Shown here piece after piece: positions 60,831 to 64,000 of a DNA stretch of 64,000 nucleotides. Under the pieces are notes generated by a model, which saw nothing but the letters and a program-made list of their open reading frames with translations, ran no database searches and was not told the DNA's origin. The stretch comes from Phytophthora colocasiae (lineage: Eukaryota; Oomycota; Peronosporomycetes; Peronosporales; Peronosporaceae), in the NCBI GenBank assembly GCA_018806915.1, contig JAGKQI010000099.1, positions 744,001 through 808,000 on the forward strand, given 5' to 3'. Numbering within the stretch: the first letter of the stretch is position 1; each line of letters starts with the position of its first letter. Both the position numbers and the translations under genes were made by a program.

Positions 60831-61392
60831 ATTAACTGCAGGCTGCTCTCAAAGTATACATGACCGAGACAAGTCAAGTTCTTGTCGTGAAGGAGAATAT
60901 TAACGTCCAGCGGCGCAATAATACCCTGCGTGGGCAACAACAGTGTATTACTTTGTCTGTAGATACAACTACCAACTGTTGTCGATTGTTGCGATAGATC
61001 AGTTTGGGCGTGGGCGAACGAGCATTGGATAAAAGCACACCACCACACTCCAACTCCTTTCTCATCACTTTGCCTTTTGTCGACGTCATGCACATATGAA
61101 TATTCCAGGTATACAATCTGGAAAAAACCTGTTTCCGTAAGATAAAAGTAAATTACAATATCTTTTATGCATATTTTGATAGCTGGAGAATCCCTGGCAA
61201 CAAACCTGGAGAGTGTAAACCCTAACCCTCCTAAATACCTGGACGGGAGATCCGTCCTTTTTTTATCCGGCTGTATACTGTACATGGGGGGGCTCGTTTA
61301 CCTACGTGCCTAGCATTGTGAACCATTTCGACAGACTCTTTGCAGTGACTTCCTTAAACCTGTATATTACTTAACCGCTCATCAGCAAGATA
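60831..61392. other. Intergenic, no gene seen
   Basis: A 14-bp direct repeat GGCTGCTCTCAAAG occurs near 60797 and 60841. A short telomere-like stretch (TAAACCCTAACCCT, 61216-61229) is present. The 159-codon minus-strand frame here has no recognisable motif. Confidence 0.5.
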
Positions 61393-64000
61393 ATGAACAT
61401 TGCGCTACTCAAAACGCACATTTGTTACGTTGAGTAGACCTCGACTGTCTGCAGTTACATCACTGTAACTGGAGGTACCGAGTGTGTATGAGTTATGACA
61501 CTTACATCTCCGTCATATACTTGGTGTTGCTAGGGTCAGTACGTCCATCATAGTCTCATGGAGAATGAAAGTGCCGAGTGCCTCACAGATTCTATCAGCT
61601 CGTTCAAGTTCAACAACCCGTCGTGGGAGGATGTCAAAGTTATCGTGATCGATAAAGACATGGGAGAGCTTGGGCTACTGGAGAGTGCTTCCCGGGAGTG
61701 AAGGTGATCCTGTGCCATTTTCATCTGAAGAAGTATATCCGCACTGAGCTCGCAAAGAGTGAATACGGAGGGCCTTCCAGCTTCGACAAAGACATGGTCG
61801 AAGATGCAGTGGACATGATGAGATTGGCAGGCTCCCGACAGGACTACACAAAGTACTTGAAGTACTTGTACTTTTTGCTTGACGGTGTTCATCTTCACGG
61901 GGCAGATAATATTCCAGAGCCCACGCACCCGTTTCTTGCGATGAAAGAAAGATGGTCTCCTTACGCCCGGTCTGATGTTCCACACTTAGGAAATCACACG
62001 AATAACAGGTACGGTTACATTTAAATTTCTTTCTCTGACTTCATCTCAATTACGCTTGTGTTCCCGCGTCTTGTAGACTTGAAACATCATGGAGCCACAT
62101 CAAGGATGTACTCAAACCAGAAATGGCGCTTGATAAATGCGTAGATACGCTTATGTTCCTGCAAGCCGTTGCTGAGATGGAATACGCGAAGAAGATCACG
62201 GTCGTGGGTCAGATGCGCTATGAGGGAGCTGATGCACAGCTTGAAACCCTTGCTCGTGAAGTGAGTCCATACGCTTACCGTTTGGTCGAGGAGCAGTACG
62301 TACTATCGAAGGACCGCAAGACTCACTACGATATGGATGAAATTCAGCCCGGTTTGGTTGTGCTAACGGGTGGCAAAGATTCTTCATCTTTTTTCCATGT
62401 TGATACAGCGGTAAGTGGTGAGCTGCTTCTGATGTTTCATTGCTTTCTGTCTAATGAGCTTGTTGGATGTTTGCTTAGAGAAATCGATGCTCGTGTATAT
62501 TCATGAAGACGATGCTGTTGCCTTGTCGACATGTAATGTACTGGCGTCTAATGCAAGAAAAGACTGCAACTCCTGTTCGCTACATTGAGCCTCGGTAGAA
62601 GATATCGTGGAAGCTGAACCAAGCTACTGCTGAAGAAGCAGTAGCCAATCGGGACATTGCGTGCACAAGATTCCAGATTCGAGAGTCTGCTATGAGATTA
62701 CCAAGTGCTCAATGGATCGACAAAATACAATCATGCAATGGAACGTGGCAGAAGTATTGCTGATATCATGAGCAGAAATGGTACGTTCGTCTTTCGTGAG
62801 ATGATGACCGCGCTGGAGAAATTTGAAGATATTGTGAAAGATAGAGTAGCACCGTTCGTTGGCCGCGAAGGCACTGGATAGATCCGCTCTCACTCACGCA
62901 GTTGTCGCAATTCGATTTGGCGCTAGCATCAGAATTCGTAGTTGAACAATCTGAGGTTACGCGAGTCTCAAATGAAGCGTGAAATGGAAGATGATTATCA
63001 AGACGACCCACCACCAACACAACGCTCTCCGGTAGGTAGCTCTTTACCTCCATCCTTCCAAGTGCCTCCAGGTACATCGGCGGTGAACTCGGGTGTAACT
63101 GCAGATACTTCGGGTGTAACGGCAGATACTTCGGGTGTAACTCCAGGTACTTCAACAGAAAAGCCGTTTGTAATTCATTCGACAAAACTTCGATCACACG
63201 TGAAAACGTTGAAGCTGATACACCTGACTTGCCACGAGTGCCTTCACGAGGTAAACCACGGCAGAAGAAGCGACGACGTATCAGCAGCAGTTCATCTGAA
63301 TCTTCGAGGCTATCTCCACTCGGGTTCGTCTTGGTAAAATGCAGCGCAAGTCGGGGACGACCTAAAGTTAGGAAGAATCAAGGTTATGCTAAAAAGAAAC
63401 AGCGCGTCAAACGTGGTAAGAAAACAGTTCAAAAGTTGGTGCAAGGAACTTTGGCCCCAGTTCCAAGTGTGCGAAACATTGTTGCGCGGTTGGATAAAGA
63501 CTACACCTATGAAGACGCGCATCGTGTTCTACCAGCACTATCCACCCGAGACGTACCTAAGACGAAGAAGACAATCGCCGGGCTCTACACCACTAAAGAG
63601 TGCAACGATGACGTGCGATTCGTTTTTCCAGAACGATACGTGGTGAAAGCACAGTCGGCTATACTGGCCTTTCGGAAAAAAAACTTCTGGCAGAGGATGA
63701 GGGTGCTGAGGATAAGAGTGCTGAAGGAAATGTTGGTGTTCGAGTCCCCCGCTTTGGCATTTTTCACCACCCAGATATCGTCGCGATGAACCGCTGGCAC
63801 ACTAGCATGGGATATTTAGCTGAAACGGAGGGCTGCTATCAACTGGGCAAGCAACACGAGTATCAAGCGCGTTGGCATACCAGATGAACTGTCCGTGTTA
63901 GCAGCGAGTTGAACGAGCGTGAGAACGCTATCAAGCAGCTTTTGCTCCGTGGTGGACGCTCAACGCCGTGCGGTGAGATCCCGTATTGTTCGCTACTGAC
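61393..64000 (+). pseudogene. Mutator-like element, copy 2 (5'-truncated, runs off the window)
   Basis: It is collinear with 50491-53098 at a constant offset of 10902, with no gaps and about six substitutions seen. It starts inside the intron that precedes the third exon of copy 1, so it lacks the N terminus and the first catalytic Asp. It keeps VIDKDMGEL, CHFHLKK, the SWIM motif and the repeat array, and shares the one-base loss near 61691. The Ulp1-like part lies beyond 64000. Confidence 0.88.

Noticed and set aside
61216..61229. Telomere-like TAAACCCTAACCCT
   Set aside because: Fewer than two units, which is expected by chance and is no telomere or scar.
60806..61285. 159-codon minus-strand frame
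   Set aside because: No recognisable motif and AT-rich; not enough to call a gene.
1..64000. CRISPR arrays, rRNA and tRNA genes
   Set aside because: No regularly spaced repeats of CRISPR type and no cloverleaf or rRNA-like sequence was seen on reading; a tRNAscan run would settle small tRNA genes.

Overview
The window reads as a repeat-rich stretch of an oomycete genome, most likely Phytophthora or a close relative. The evidence is two secreted RXLR-EER effector genes, an oomycete-type initiator/FPR promoter core, short introns of 60-150 nt with GTACGT/GTAAGT donors, and chromodomain Gypsy, Copia, LINE, Mutator, hAT, Merlin-like and tyrosine-recombinase retroelements side by side.

Layout. 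1-8040: chromodomain Gypsy element with a 672-codon antisense ORF under its pol tail. 8041-20700: an old LINE 3' end broken into three pieces by a complete minus-strand Gypsy element (8387-13047, 5-bp duplication) and a Copia element (13314-20402); the Copia was itself interrupted by a Mutator-like element with an intact transposase (15769-18011, 8-bp duplication). 20740-20952: a second LINE end in inverted orientation. 21334-21801: first RXLR gene. 22374-24508 and 37122-39911: four secreted glycine-rich protein genes in mirror order (long, short ... short, long) around a gene island. The island holds a truncated-looking membrane protein gene, a hAT relic, and intron-containing genes for a PACRG-like protein, an FBXO9-like F-box protein and a FAM228-like protein, plus an intronless 1762-residue WDR7/rabconnectin-3-beta-like gene. 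40254-42072: a GT31 core-1 galactosyltransferase-like gene and the second RXLR gene. 42399-49162: a Ngaro-like tyrosine-recombinase retroelement with split direct repeats, whose RNase H lies upstream of the reverse transcriptase. 49457-53604 and 61393-64000: two nearly identical Mutator-like elements carrying SWIM and Ulp1-like domains; the second lacks its 5' part and runs off the window. 53605-61392: a graveyard of Gypsy, Mutator, hAT and Merlin-like remnants.

The conserved genes sit in a 13-kb island at 27.6-36.6 kb and again at 40.2-42.1 kb. The effectors and glycine-rich genes lie at the borders with repeats, the two-speed layout typical of Phytophthora. PACRG-like and FAM228-like proteins belong to families associated with cilia or flagella, which suits an organism with motile zoospores. 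WDR7-like proteins act with V-ATPase. Functions come from recognised sequence motifs, and no database search was run.

Most retroelement reading frames carry several frameshifts even where the LTRs are nearly identical. Some breaks may be real decay and some may be assembly indels.
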